From the NCBI RefSeq assembly GCF_004564375.1, contig NZ_CP038267.1, forward strand, positions 701,501 through 765,500: a stretch of 64,000 bases of DNA. Reading direction: 5' to 3'. This stretch comes from Nocardioides euryhalodurans. GTDB lineage: Bacteria; Actinomycetota; Actinomycetes; Propionibacteriales; Nocardioidaceae. Shown here piece by piece: positions 26,684 to 35,465 of this stretch (position 1 is the first letter of the stretch; every line of letters starts with the position of its first letter). Under the pieces are notes generated by a model, which saw nothing but the letters and a program-made list of their open reading frames with translations, had not been told where the DNA came from and did not search any database. The translations under genes and the position numbers were made by a program.

Positions 26684-28027
26684 ATGTCCCGAGCGGTCCC
26701 CGCAGGCTCCCGGTCGGCGTGGACCGGTCTCGTGGTCGCGGTGCTGCTGGTGGTCCTCGCCGTGCTCCTCCCTGCCCTGACCGGGTGGGAGGTCCGCTCG
26801 CGCTCGGCCGGAGCCGGCGGCATCGCGGTCCCCCCGCTCCACGGCACCTGGTCGCCGGTCTGGCTCGGCCCCGGGACGCTGCCCGCGATCCTCCTGGCCC
26901 TGGCGTCGTGGCGCTGGGCCACCGGGCTGGCGGACCGGCTCGCCTGGCGCCGGCTGCTGCTCGCGTCGTACGCCGTGGCGCTGGCGTGGGCGCTCTCGCT
27001 GGCCCTCACCGACGGCTGGTCGGGGATCGCGCACGTGACGGCCCACGGCTACGACTACGGCGACACCGCGCGCGGCGTGACCGACGTGCCGGCGTTGCTC
27101 GAGGCCTGGGTGCCGCGCATCGATGCCGACCACCCCGACAACTTCGTGACCCACGTGGCCGGCCACCCGCCGCTGGCGCTGCTCTTCTTCGTCGGGCTCG
27201 CCCGGGTGGGCCTGGGCAGCGACCTGGCCATGGGCCTCGCCGTGACCGTCGTGGCAGCCAGCACCGCGCCCGCCGTGATGTTCACGCTGCGCCGGCTCGG
27301 GGCCGAGGGCGCCGCCCGCCGCGCCGCGCCGTTCCTGGCGCTAGGTCCGGCCGCGATCTTCATGTCCGTCTCGGCCGACGCCGTCTTCGCGGCGGTCGCG
27401 GCCTGGGGACTGGCCGTGCTGGCCGTGGCAGCGACCTCGACCGGCCGTGGGGTGACCGTGACGTGGTCGCTGCTCGCCGGCGTGCTGCTCGGGTGCTGCG
27501 TGATGATGTCCTACGGCCTGCCGCTGCTGGGGCTCCTCGCGCTGGCCGTCCTGGCCCTGGCCCGCTCGTGGTGGCCGCTGCCGCTGGCCGCGACGGCGGC
27601 CCTCGGCGTCGTGGTCGGCTTCGCCGCGCTGGGCTTCGCGTGGTGGGAGGCCTACCCGGCACTCCACGAGCGCTACTGGCGCGGCCTGGCCTCGGAGCGT
27701 CCGGGGGCGTACTGGACGTGGGCGAACCTCGCTGCCCTGACCCTGTCGGCCGGCCCCCTGCTCGGCGCCGGCCTCGGTCGCCTGATGGCGCTGCGGCGAC
27801 GCGCGGACCCGGCCGTCGCGCTCCTCTTGACGGCGGCCGCCGCTGCCGTGCTCATCGCGACGCTCTCCCAGATGAGCCGCTCGGAGGTGGAGCGGATCTG
27901 GCTGCCCTTCGTGCCGTGGCTGCTGCTGTCGACGGCCCTGCTGCCCGAGTCCTGGCGACGGCCCGGGCTGGCCCTCCAGCTGGTCGCCGCACTGCTGCTG
28001 GAGCACCTGCTCTACACGAGCTGGTGA
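26684..28027 (+). CDS. Multi-TM membrane protein, GT-C glycosyltransferase-like
   Basis: A 447-residue protein with roughly ten TM helices. An early outside loop (HGYDYGDTARGVTDVP, then HPDNFVTHVAGHPPLALL) is acidic and histidine-rich, the place where GT-C transferases using polyprenyl-phosphate sugars keep their catalytic acids. I recognise no precise family. It has its own leaderless-type promoter and is divergent from the GT2-DUF2064 operon, suggesting the two act on one surface glycan or glycolipid. Its stop is 7 bases from the convergent epimerase stop. Confidence 0.75.
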   Translation: MSRAVPAGSRSAWTGLVVAVLLVVLAVLLPALTGWEVRSRSAGAGGIAVPPLHGTWSPVWLGPGTLPAILLALASWRWATGLADRLAWRRLLLASYAVALAWALSLALTDGWSGIAHVTAHGYDYGDTARGVTDVPALLEAWVPRIDADHPDNFVTHVAGHPPLALLFFVGLARVGLGSDLAMGLAVTVVAASTAPAVMFTLRRLGAEGAARRAAPFLALGPAAIFMSVSADAVFAAVAAWGLAVLAVAATSTGRGVTVTWSLLAGVLLGCCVMMSYGLPLLGLLALAVLALARSWWPLPLAATAALGVVVGFAALGFAWWEAYPALHERYWRGLASERPGAYWTWANLAALTLSAGPLLGAGLGRLMALRRRADPAVALLLTAAAAAVLIATLSQMSRSEVERIWLPFVPWLLLSTALLPESWRRPGLALQLVAALLLEHLLYTSW

Positions 28028-28034
28028 GCCCGTC

Positions 28035-29078
28035 TCAGCTGCGCAGCGGCGCGGTCGCGAACTCCGGCAGCCCGGCGGACGGCGAGACCTGCGCGGTGAA
28101 GCCGAGCTCGCGCCGCGCCAGCTCCGGTGACGCGACCACGTGGCGTACGTCCCCGAGCCGGAAGCCACCGGTGACCTCGGGCGCAAGCGCGCTGCCGCTC
28201 CCCCGGGCGACCAGGCGAGCCACCTCGCCGATGGTGACCGGGGTCCCGGAGCAGACGTTGTAGGCGGCCAGCGAGCCCGTCGCCTCGCCGGCGACGGTGA
28301 GCACGGCCGCCAGGTTGGCGCGCGCCACGTCGGAGACGTGCACGAAGTCGCGGGCCTGGCCCCCGTCCTCGAAGACCTGCGGCGCCTCGCCGCGTTCGAG
28401 GGAGGACCGGAACATCGCCGCGACCCCTGAGTAGGGGGTGTCGCGGGGCATCCCCGGTCCGTAGACGTTGTGGTAGCGGAGCGCGACCACGGCGCCGTCG
28501 GCCTGCCGCGCCCACGCCGAGGCGTAGTGCTCCTGCGCGAGCTTGCTGGCGGCATAGGCGCTGCGCGGGTCGAGCGCCGCTGACTCCTCGACCAGCTGCC
28601 ACCGCAGGACCGCGTCGCACAGGTCGCAGTGGTTCTCGAAGTCGCCGGCCTCGAGGCGGGCCACGCTGCGTGGCCGCACCGGCCGCGGACCGTGGTCGGG
28701 GCAGTCGTAGCGCCCCTCGCCGTAGACCACCATCGAGGACGCCAGCACCAGGCGGCGTACGCCGGCGCCGTGCATCGCGGCCAGGAGGGCTGCGGTCCCG
28801 TGGTCGTTGTGGGAGGCGTAGTGGGGCAGGTCCGCGACCCGGACCCCCGCCCCCACCAGGGCCGCCTGGTGGCACACCACGTCGACCCCCGCGAGCAGGT
28901 CGCTCCACGCCTCGGCGTCGCGCACGTCGAGCCGGTGGGTCCCGGCAGGTGCGTCGGCCGGCCCGTGGGCCTCGGGCAGCATCAGGTCGACGCCGACGAC
29001 CTCGTCGCCGCGGGCCGTCAGCGCCTCCGTGAGCGCACTCCCGATGAACCCGGCCGACCCGGTGACGAGGACCCTCAC
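28035..29078 (-). CDS. NAD-dependent sugar epimerase (extended SDR) with a cysteine insert
   Basis: A 347-residue extended short-chain dehydrogenase. VTGSAGFIGSAL binds NAD; the active site is Ser near 115 with Tyr175 and Lys179 (YAASK); FVHVSDVARANLAAVL is a late family motif. An insert carries Cys126, His129, Cys151 and Cys154 (CPDH and CDLC), which could bind zinc; similar inserts occur in some actinobacterial dTDP-sugar or UDP-sugar 4-epimerases. The GTG at 29078 overlaps the MTA phosphorylase stop (GTGA). The nucleotide-sugar substrate is unknown. Confidence 0.9.
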   Translation of the reverse strand: MRVLVTGSAGFIGSALTEALTARGDEVVGVDLMLPEAHGPADAPAGTHRLDVRDAEAWSDLLAGVDVVCHQAALVGAGVRVADLPHYASHNDHGTAALLAAMHGAGVRRLVLASSMVVYGEGRYDCPDHGPRPVRPRSVARLEAGDFENHCDLCDAVLRWQLVEESAALDPRSAYAASKLAQEHYASAWARQADGAVVALRYHNVYGPGMPRDTPYSGVAAMFRSSLERGEAPQVFEDGGQARDFVHVSDVARANLAAVLTVAGEATGSLAAYNVCSGTPVTIGEVARLVARGSGSALAPEVTGGFRLGDVRHVVASPELARRELGFTAQVSPSAGLPEFATAPLRS

Positions 29079-29863
29079 GGGACCTCGTAGGTCAGCTCGA
29101 TGCCGTCGGCCCAGGTGGCACAGGTGCAGCCATCGGGATCGGGAAGGGTCGCGATCGCGTCGGCGAGCATCCCCCGGAGCCGTTCGAGGTTGGCGGCGAA
29201 GAGTGCGAAGACCTCGTCCTGCGACACGCCGGAGCCGGACTCGAGGCCGGCGTCGAGGTCGGTGACGAGCGCGACCGCGGCGTAGCACTGCTGCATCTCC
29301 CGGGCCAGGACCGCCTCGGGGTGTCCGGTCATGTTGACCAGGCTCCAGCCCTGCGCGGCGTAGTGCTGGGACTCGGCACGGGTCGAGAAGCGCGGCCCCT
29401 CGACCACGACCATCGTCCCGCCGCGGGTCGCGTCCGGCGACGCCTGGAGCACGGCGTCGGAGACGCGCGGGCAGTAGGGATCGGCGAACGGGACGTGGCA
29501 GGCACCGGTCTCGACGAAGGTCGCCGCCCGGCCGTGGGTGCGGTCGACGAGCTGGTCGGGGACGACGACGGTCCCCGGCCCGAGGTCGGGGGTGAGCGAG
29601 CCGACCGCGCAGGGGGCGAGCACCTGACGTACGCCCAGGGACCGCAGCGCCCACGCGTTGGCGCGGTAGTTGATGCGGTGGGGCGGGAAGGCGTGGTGGG
29701 CGCCGTGCCGCGGCAGGAACGCCACCCGGCGGCCGGCCACGGTCCCGAGGGCGACCGGTCCGGAGGGGTCGCCGTACGGGGTGGGGACGTGACGCTCCTC
29801 GGCATCCTCGAGGAAGGAGTAGAAGCCGGATCCGCCGATGACGGCGATGTCTGCCTCGGTCAT
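29075..29863 (-). CDS. S-methyl-5'-thioadenosine phosphorylase-like enzyme
   Basis: A 262-residue nucleoside phosphorylase of the MTAP branch: IAVIGGSGFYSFLEDAEE at the start, LPRHGAHHAFPPHRINYRAN for phosphate and ribose binding, and SLVNMTGHPEAVLAREM as the base site. It would cleave methylthioadenosine or 5'-deoxyadenosine to adenine and a ribose phosphate. The ATG overlaps the MFS gene stop and the 3' end overlaps the epimerase. No other methionine-salvage genes are nearby, so recycling of nucleoside by-products or a sugar pathway is possible. Confidence 0.92.
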   Translation of the reverse strand: MTEADIAVIGGSGFYSFLEDAEERHVPTPYGDPSGPVALGTVAGRRVAFLPRHGAHHAFPPHRINYRANAWALRSLGVRQVLAPCAVGSLTPDLGPGTVVVPDQLVDRTHGRAATFVETGACHVPFADPYCPRVSDAVLQASPDATRGGTMVVVEGPRFSTRAESQHYAAQGWSLVNMTGHPEAVLAREMQQCYAAVALVTDLDAGLESGSGVSQDEVFALFAANLERLRGMLADAIATLPDPDGCTCATWADGIELTYEVP

Positions 29864-31140
29864 GCCTCCACCTTGTCAGGCGTGTCCTGGTCGCCGGTCG
29901 CCGCCGCGGTCACCACGCCGGCCAGGACGACGCCGCCGCAGAGCACCGCGGCGAAGCCGTTGAGTGCGGGATAGCCCCATCCGGCGACGATCAGCCCGGA
30001 GAGCGCGCCGCCTCCGGCCGCGGTCAGCCACATCACCATGTCGGCGACGCCCTGCACGTCCGTGCGCGACGCCAGGGGGGCCAGGTCGGCGACCGTCGCC
30101 GAGGCGGCCACGGTGGCCGCGGACCAGCCGAGGCCGAGCAGGAACAGGCCGCCGAAGATCTGCCAGGACGAGCCCTCCGGCGAGACGCCGGCCAGCAGCA
30201 GCGCGAGCAGCTGGATGCCGGCGCCGGTCAGGAGCATCGCGGGCCGGCCCCAGCGGTCGGCCAGCCACCCCATCACCGGCGAGAACGCGAACATGCCGAG
30301 CACGTGGCCCGAGATCACGAAGCCGATCACCCTCAGCTCGGCCCCGCCGTGCTCCATGTGGAGCGGCGTCATGATCATCACCGACACCATGACGGCGTGG
30401 GCGCTCGCCAGCCCGAGGACCGCCGCGGCGAGGGGCGGACTGGCGCGGAGGGCGGCCACCGCCCGTCCCCACGAGGTCCCCGGCGGCGGCGTCTCGTCCG
30501 CGCCCGCCGAGGCGCGCGCGAGGAGCAGCGGGTCGGGGCGCATGAAGACCGCGATCACCACGGCCGCGAGCAGCATGCCGATCGCGGCGATCGCGAACGG
30601 CCCGGTCAGCTCGGGGATCCCCCACCAGGCGGCCAGCGCACCGCTGGGCCCGCTCAGGTTGGGGCCGACGACGGCGCCGACGGTGGTGGCCCACACGACC
30701 AGCGACAGCGAGCGGGCCCGGCTGCCGGCCGGGGCGAGGTCGGTCGCGGCGTAGCGGGCGGCGGCGTTGGCCGCGGAGGTGAAGCCGAGAAGACCGGCGC
30801 CCACCAGCAGCAGCGCCATCGACCCGATCACGCCCGCCACCACCGCGAGGGCGGCCCCGGCGGCACCGAGCAGCAGCCCGATCACCTGCCCGACGCGTCG
30901 GCCCCGCCGCGACATCACGCGGGCGAGCCAGTACGCGGCCACCGCCGCGCCGAGCACCTGGGTGGTCTGCGCGAGCCCCGCCTGGCTCTCCGAGCCCGAC
31001 ACGTCGCGCGCCAGCAGCGAGGCCGTCGCGACCCCGATCGTGATGCCGATCGCTCCGATCGACTGGGCGACGACGAGGGTGACGACGGTCCGCCGGTGGA
31101 CGGCCGCCACGTCGTGCGCGGTGCGTGCCTGGGTGGTCAT
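29860..31140 (-). CDS. MFS transporter
   Basis: A 426-residue protein with twelve predicted TM segments and a central loop of about 30 residues (residues 200-235, SAGADETPPPGTSWGRA). VMSRRGRRVGQ and GWLADRWGRPAML are the MFS loop 2-3 and 8-9 motifs. The ATG overlaps the DUF3046 stop (ATGA). It probably exports or imports a small molecule; the substrate is unknown. Its fixed coupling to the MTAP-like gene and epimerase suggests a related product. Confidence 0.9.
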   Translation of the reverse strand: MTTQARTAHDVAAVHRRTVVTLVVAQSIGAIGITIGVATASLLARDVSGSESQAGLAQTTQVLGAAVAAYWLARVMSRRGRRVGQVIGLLLGAAGAALAVVAGVIGSMALLLVGAGLLGFTSAANAAARYAATDLAPAGSRARSLSLVVWATTVGAVVGPNLSGPSGALAAWWGIPELTGPFAIAAIGMLLAAVVIAVFMRPDPLLLARASAGADETPPPGTSWGRAVAALRASPPLAAAVLGLASAHAVMVSVMIMTPLHMEHGGAELRVIGFVISGHVLGMFAFSPVMGWLADRWGRPAMLLTGAGIQLLALLLAGVSPEGSSWQIFGGLFLLGLGWSAATVAASATVADLAPLASRTDVQGVADMVMWLTAAGGGALSGLIVAGWGYPALNGFAAVLCGGVVLAGVVTAAATGDQDTPDKVEA

Positions 31141-31331
31141 CGCTGGGACGCGGGGAGCTCGAGCACCTGCCACACCTCCCGCCAGACCTCCTTGGGCGAC
31201 CACCCGTCGTCGAGCGCCTCCGTGGGCGTCCGGCCGCCGAGGGCGCCGATGACGTGCTGGGTGGCCCAGGTCCGGGCGTACGCCGGGCCCAGCGCCGCCT
31301 CCATCCGGGCCCAGAACTCGGTGTGCCTCAT
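31137..31331 (-). CDS. DUF3046 protein
   Basis: A 64-residue protein of the actinobacterial DUF3046 family (HTEFWARMEAALGPAYARTW, ALDDGWSPKEVWREVW). The function is unknown. In mycobacteria the homologue sits directly upstream of recA; here it is about 10 kb upstream on the same strand, with two operons between. The ATG overlaps the stop of the secreted-protein gene and its stop overlaps the MFS ATG. Confidence 0.92.
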   Translation of the reverse strand: MRHTEFWARMEAALGPAYARTWATQHVIGALGGRTPTEALDDGWSPKEVWREVWQVLELPASQR

Positions 31332-31906
31332 CGTCCGGGGTCGGGCTGGGTGCTCATGCCTCCCATCCAACCAGCCGGGTCCGACGCACACCTGAGGAGG
31401 ACCGGTCCCGGGCAGGCCGACTCCGACACGAGGTCGAGGACGGCCGGCTCGGCGATCCGCAACGTCCCGACGTCCTGGGTCCCCGGCCCACGCAGCTCGC
31501 CGGCGTGCACGACGAGCGTCCGCGCGGCCAGTGACTCCCCCACCGTCAGGATCCCGCCCCGGAGCGTGATGGTGGTGCGGCTGGCGTCGATGACCCCACC
31601 GGCGCTGGCTCCGTGGACCTCCGGTGCCCCGTGGGGCCAGTCCGGGACGCAGACCCGGTCGGTGGTCGACGGGACCCTGCCCTCGTCCCAGTTGGTGGGG
31701 TTCTCCCACCGCAGGTCGGGCTCGCCGGCCGCGTCCTGGTCACCGCCCCAGCGGAAGGTGATGGTCGGCCGGTCGCAGGCGCTCCAGGCGTCGGACCACG
31801 GACCGACCACGAGCACCCCGGCCAGGACCACCAGCGCAGCCAGGCCTGCCCACCGGGCCCGCGCCGGACCCGGGGCGGTGTGTCCCGGACGCGCGCGAGG
31901 CGCCAT
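31328..31906 (-). CDS. Secreted protein, beta-helix-like, unknown function
   Basis: A 192-residue protein with an N-terminal signal segment (GLAALVVLAGVLVVGPW) and an outside part rich in beta pattern (WENPTNWDEGRVPSTTDRV, TITLRGGILTVGESLAARTL) like surface proteins with right-handed beta-helix or autotransporter-type repeats. I know no exact family. The ATG at 31906 is preferred over TTG at 31912. Its stop overlaps the DUF3046 ATG. Two CCATACGG repeats precede it. Confidence 0.7.
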   Translation of the reverse strand: MAPRARPGHTAPGPARARWAGLAALVVLAGVLVVGPWSDAWSACDRPTITFRWGGDQDAAGEPDLRWENPTNWDEGRVPSTTDRVCVPDWPHGAPEVHGASAGGVIDASRTTITLRGGILTVGESLAARTLVVHAGELRGPGTQDVGTLRIAEPAVLDLVSESACPGPVLLRCASDPAGWMGGMSTQPDPGR

Positions 31907-31917
31907 CGCCAAACCCC

Positions 31918-31947
31918 CCGTATGGCTCTGATGGCGTCACCGTATGG
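31918..31947. promoter_or_regulatory. Direct repeat CCGTATGG, 22 bp apart, upstream of the secreted-protein operon
   Basis: CCGTATGG occurs at 31918-31925 and 31940-31947 in the same orientation, a distance of two helical turns, 11 bases before the operon's first gene. The pattern fits a site for a dimeric activator or repressor. No regulator is identified. Confidence 0.4.
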
Positions 31948-32006
31948 TCCGTCCGGGCCATCTCGCCATGACCCGAACGGACGATGGCGGCACAGGGTCG
32001 CGAGTG

Positions 32007-32546
32007 CTACGGGAGCTCGACCCAGGAGACGTCGTGGGCGTGGTGCACGAGGTCGTGCAGGTGGTAGCGGGCGAAGGTGTCGACGGTGAACGCCGCCCCG
32101 TCGCCGCGCAGCCCGGTCCGCTCCCACTGGCTCGCGCCGACCTGTTCGTACGCCGTGGCGACCGCGTCGGCCGCGGCGACCACCTCGGCCGCGACCGCCG
32201 CAGGGTCCTGGCTGCCGTAGTCACCGGCCAGCGCGGCTGCGTCCTGGTCCCAGTTCTCGAACGCCGGGGCGTCGTGGTCGAGCATCAGCCGCAGTCGCTG
32301 CTCGAAGAGCCGGTTGACGTCGCGGACGTGGCAGGCGTACTCGAGCGGCGACCACACGTTGCTCGAGGGCCTGACCGCGGCGTCCTCGGTGTGGAGCACG
32401 ACCTCCCACAGGGTCGCGTTGTCGCGGATCGCCTGCGGGACGTCGGCCCGGTCCAGCGCCGGGGCGTCGAAGCCGCACTCGGGGCACCTGCGCTCCAGGA
32501 CCCAGGTCCAGTCCTTGGTGTCGGGCTCGATCGTCATGGCTGACAT
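32007..32546 (-). CDS. DinB-like (DfsB/maleylpyruvate isomerase-type) four-helix protein
   Basis: A 179-residue protein. RRCPECGFDAP near residue 20 is a short metal-binding-like entry motif, and WSPLEYACHVRDVNRLFEQRL and HLHDLVHHAHDV carry the two histidine motifs of the DinB/DUF664 metal-binding fold. Such proteins are metal-dependent thiol transferases or of unknown function. Two candidate ATGs exist, 32546 and 32537; neither has a strong ribosome site. It lies 13 bases after the ABC permease gene and may share that transcript. Confidence 0.85.
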   Translation of the reverse strand: MSAMTIEPDTKDWTWVLERRCPECGFDAPALDRADVPQAIRDNATLWEVVLHTEDAAVRPSSNVWSPLEYACHVRDVNRLFEQRLRLMLDHDAPAFENWDQDAAALAGDYGSQDPAAVAAEVVAAADAVATAYEQVGASQWERTGLRGDGAAFTVDTFARYHLHDLVHHAHDVSWVELP

Positions 32547-32559
32547 CCAACCAGCCCGG

Positions 32560-33345
32560 TCACGTCAGCAGCAGGGAGTCGAGCCGGCGGCGCACGACGG
32601 CGAGGCCGACCAGCCCCATCACGACGAGGTAGACGACCGAGACGCCGCTCGCCCACGTGATCGAGCCGGTCGTCAGCTCCCGGCACAGCACCACACCCCG
32701 GTAGAGCGGGGTCACCTCCACCACCCACTGCAGCCAGGTCGGGAACACCGTCAGCGGGAAGAACGTGGCCGAGAAGAGGAACATCGGCAGCTGGGCGAGG
32801 GTGATCTTGTCGAAGTCCTGCCAGCTCTTCATCCAGGTCGTCAGCGCCATGCAGACCGCGCTGAAGGCGAAGCCGATCAGCAGCGCCGCGGGCAGCGCCA
32901 GCAGCGCCCACCAGGAGCCGATCAGCCCCATCGCCCACATCACCAGCAGGAAGGCCGCGGAGTAGCTCGCGCCACGCAGCTGGCCCCAGGTGATCTCGCC
33001 GCGGGCGATGTCGGCGGTGGTGAGCGGGGTGGCGAGCATCTGGTCGTAGAGCTTGTCGTACTTCAGCTTGAAGAAGACGTTGAAGGTGGAGTCCATGAGC
33101 GCGCCGTTGAACGCCGAGACCGCGAGCATGCCGGGCGCGACGAAGGCGGCGTAGGAGATCGGCTCGCCGTTGAACTCGAAGCCCTCGACGAGCTGGCCGA
33201 CGCCGATGCCGATGGAGAAGAGGTAGAAGACCGGCTCGAGGAAGCCGGTGAGGAAGAGCTTCCACTCGGTGCGGTAGGTGATGTAGTTGCGCAGCACCAG
33301 CACCTGGAGGGCCTGGAACGGGCCGAGGGGCGTGACCGTGCTCAT
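32560..33345 (-). CDS. ABC-2 type exporter permease
   Basis: A 261-residue permease with six TM segments. YLFSIGIGVGQLV, KYDKLYDQMLATPLTTADIARGE and PLTVFPTWLQWVVEVTPLYRG are typical of ABC-2 (DrrB/NodJ-like) permeases. The ATG overlaps the stop of the second permease gene in TGATG form. With the adjacent permease and ATPase it forms one exporter; the substrate, perhaps a lipid, drug or polyketide-like compound, is unknown. Confidence 0.92.
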   Translation of the reverse strand: MSTVTPLGPFQALQVLVLRNYITYRTEWKLFLTGFLEPVFYLFSIGIGVGQLVEGFEFNGEPISYAAFVAPGMLAVSAFNGALMDSTFNVFFKLKYDKLYDQMLATPLTTADIARGEITWGQLRGASYSAAFLLVMWAMGLIGSWWALLALPAALLIGFAFSAVCMALTTWMKSWQDFDKITLAQLPMFLFSATFFPLTVFPTWLQWVVEVTPLYRGVVLCRELTTGSITWASGVSVVYLVVMGLVGLAVVRRRLDSLLLT

Positions 33346-34136
33346 CAGCTCACCAGCCGCTTCGTCAGGCCGGTCACCGACCAGGACCACCCGACCACCA
33401 GCAGGGCGACCAGCACCGCCGTGTTGACCAGGGCGAGCGGCCAGTCGACGTTGTCGACGCAGAACATCCGCGAGAGGTTGACGCCGTGCCACAGCGGCGT
33501 CAGCCGCGCCGCCCAGGCACCGGCCTCGCCCAGGTTGGCGATCGGGAAGAACGCTCCCGAGAAGAGGAACAGCGGGAAGATGCCGAGCCGGAAGAGCACA
33601 CCGAAGCCGGCCTCGCTGCGAAGCCTGGCGCTCCAGCCGTAGACGAGCGAGGCGAAGGCCATGCCGCAGAGCACCTGCGAGAGGAAGGCCAGCAGCGGCC
33701 CCCACCAGGTCTCGAAGACGCCGAAGGGCGCGAGCGCCAGCATGAAGACCGCGCAGGTCGTCGCGAGGCGGAACAGCACGAAGAGCAGGTGGGCCGCGAC
33801 GATGTCGCGGATCCGCAGTGGCGTCGCGACCATCGAGTCGTAGATCTTCTGCCACTTGATCATGCCCATGACGGGGTACGTGGTCTCGCTCACGGCGGTC
33901 TGCATGGCGTGGGCGGCGACCAGGCCCGGGACGACGAACGCGAGGTAGCTCGTCGCGCCCTCGAGCTGGTCGGGATCGCCCGCGATGAACCCGCCGAGCA
34001 GCACCCCCATCGCGAGGACGTAGAAGATCGGGCTCACGAAGCTGGAGACCACGCTGGCCTTCCAGGTGCGCTTGTAGACGGTCCACCAGTAGTCGTACTG
34101 GCGGCCGACCGCCTCGCCGAGGGTCAGGGTCGCCAT
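33345..34136 (-). CDS. ABC-2 type exporter permease
   Basis: A 263-residue permease with six TM segments, homologous to its neighbour: KWQKIYDSMVATPLRIRDIV matches the ABC-2 conserved loop and PIANLGEAGAWAARLTPLWHGV the C-terminal one. Both ends overlap neighbouring genes by TGATG, so the ATPase and two permeases are translationally linked. Two different permease genes suggest a heterodimeric channel. Confidence 0.92.
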   Translation of the reverse strand: MATLTLGEAVGRQYDYWWTVYKRTWKASVVSSFVSPIFYVLAMGVLLGGFIAGDPDQLEGATSYLAFVVPGLVAAHAMQTAVSETTYPVMGMIKWQKIYDSMVATPLRIRDIVAAHLLFVLFRLATTCAVFMLALAPFGVFETWWGPLLAFLSQVLCGMAFASLVYGWSARLRSEAGFGVLFRLGIFPLFLFSGAFFPIANLGEAGAWAARLTPLWHGVNLSRMFCVDNVDWPLALVNTAVLVALLVVGWSWSVTGLTKRLVS

Positions 34137-35062
34137 CAGTCGACCAGGGTCCGGCCGGTGAGGCGGAGGAAGACGTCCTCGAGCGTGGAGCGGCGCACCA
34201 GCACCGCGGCGGGCTGCAGCCCCCGCTCGTGGACCTTGGCGATGACCTCCTCGCCGTCGTGGCTGTAGACGAGCAACCGGTCGGGCAGCACCTCGACCCG
34301 GTCGCCGAGGTCCTCGACCTTGGCGGCGAGCGCCTCGTGCTCGCCGACGCCGAACCGCAGCTCGGCGACCTCGCGGGTGGAGTGGGCGTCGATCAGCTCC
34401 CGCGGGCTGCCCTCCGCGACGATCAGGCCCTTGTCCATCACGACCAGCCTGTCGCAGAGCTGCTCGGCCTCGTCCATGTAGTGGGTCGTGATGACGAGGG
34501 TGACCCCGGCCTGCTTGAGGCGGAAGAGCTGGTCCCAGAGGACGTGACGGGCCTGTGGGTCGAGGCCGGTGGTGGGCTCGTCGAGCAGCAGCAGGTCGGG
34601 CTGGTTGATCAGGCTGCGGGCGATGGTCAGCCGCCGCTTCATGCCACCGGAGAGGTCCTCGACCTTCGACTTGGCCTTCTCCGTCAGCGACACGAAGGTC
34701 AGCAGCTCGTCGGTGCGCTCGCGCACGGTCGCCTTGTCGATGCCGAAGTAGCGGCCGTAGATGTAGAGGTTGTCGTAGACGTTGAGCTCGTTGTCGAGCG
34801 TGTCCTCCTGGGGGCAGACGCCGAGCCGGCCGCGGATCGCGGGGCCGTCGGTGGCGGGGTCCATGCCGAGGATCCGCAGCTCTCCCCCACCGACCGGGCT
34901 CACCGCGGCGATCATCCGCATGGTGGAGGACTTGCCCGCGCCGTTGGGGCCGAGGAAGCCGAACGCCTCACCCCGGCGTACGTCGACGTCGATGCCCTTG
35001 ACCGCCTCGAACTCCCCGAACGACTTGCGCAGTCCGACGGCCGAGATCATCGTTTCGCTCAC
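34136..35062 (-). CDS. ABC exporter ATP-binding protein (DrrA-like)
   Basis: A 308-residue ATPase: Walker [11 protein letters not shown], signature LSGGMKRRL, Walker [13 protein letters not shown] and switch histidine [11 protein letters not shown]. The C-terminal 80 residues are the extension typical of DrrA-type exporters. I chose GTG 35062, which follows TAGGAT and an 8-base spacer, suggesting a leaderless mRNA; ATG 35050 is possible. Confidence 0.92.
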   Translation of the reverse strand: MSETMISAVGLRKSFGEFEAVKGIDVDVRRGEAFGFLGPNGAGKSSTMRMIAAVSPVGGGELRILGMDPATDGPAIRGRLGVCPQEDTLDNELNVYDNLYIYGRYFGIDKATVRERTDELLTFVSLTEKAKSKVEDLSGGMKRRLTIARSLINQPDLLLLDEPTTGLDPQARHVLWDQLFRLKQAGVTLVITTHYMDEAEQLCDRLVVMDKGLIVAEGSPRELIDAHSTREVAELRFGVGEHEALAAKVEDLGDRVEVLPDRLLVYSHDGEEVIAKVHERGLQPAAVLVRRSTLEDVFLRLTGRTLVD

Positions 35063-35070
35063 GATGGGCG

Positions 35071-35076
35071 ATCCTA
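35071..35076 (-). promoter_or_regulatory. Leaderless-type -10 element of the ABC exporter operon
   Basis: TAGGAT on the minus strand lies 8 bases before the GTG start. It is in the 69-base gap shared with the divergent TfoX-like gene. An EcoRV-type palindrome GGATATCC also lies in this gap. Confidence 0.4.
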
Positions 35077-35131
35077 CGAACTGCCACCGACAGACTCCTA
35101 CTGGATATCCGGAGGTGGCACGATCGTCTGC

Positions 35132-35464
35132 GTGAGCTACGACCTCGCCCTCGCGGACCGGGTGCGTGACGTGCTGGCCGACGAGCCCGGCGTCACGGAG
35201 AAGCAGATGTTCGGCGGCCTGGCGTTCTTCGTCGGCGGCCACATGGCCGTCGCCGCGAGCGGCCAGGGCGGCCTGCTGCTCCGCGCCGAACCGGCCCGGG
35301 CGGAGGAGCTGCTCGACGGTGACGTGGTGACCCGCTTCGCGATGGGTGGGCGGTCGATGGCGGGCTGGCTGCACGTCACCGCGCCGGCCCTCGAGACGGA
35401 CAACCGGCTGCGCGACTGGGTACGGGTCGGCCTCGACGTCGCGCGCTCGCTGCCGCCGAAGTGA
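35132..35464 (+). CDS. TfoX N-terminal domain protein
   Basis: A 110-residue protein made of one TfoX N-terminal domain: VTEKQMFGGLAFFVGGHMAV is the family core and GRSMAGWLHVTAPAL the later part. In actinobacteria such stand-alone proteins have no proven link to competence. The GTG at 35132 is the likely start. A GGAGG motif 17 bases upstream is too far to be a good ribosome site. The stop is one base from the convergent methyltransferase stop. Confidence 0.85.
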   Translation: MSYDLALADRVRDVLADEPGVTEKQMFGGLAFFVGGHMAVAASGQGGLLLRAEPARAEELLDGDVVTRFAMGGRSMAGWLHVTAPALETDNRLRDWVRVGLDVARSLPPK

Positions 35465-35465
35465 G

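Noticed and set aside
34136..34136. A possible fourth exporter gene by joining TfoX to the ABC operon
   Set aside because: TfoX is on the opposite strand with its own start.
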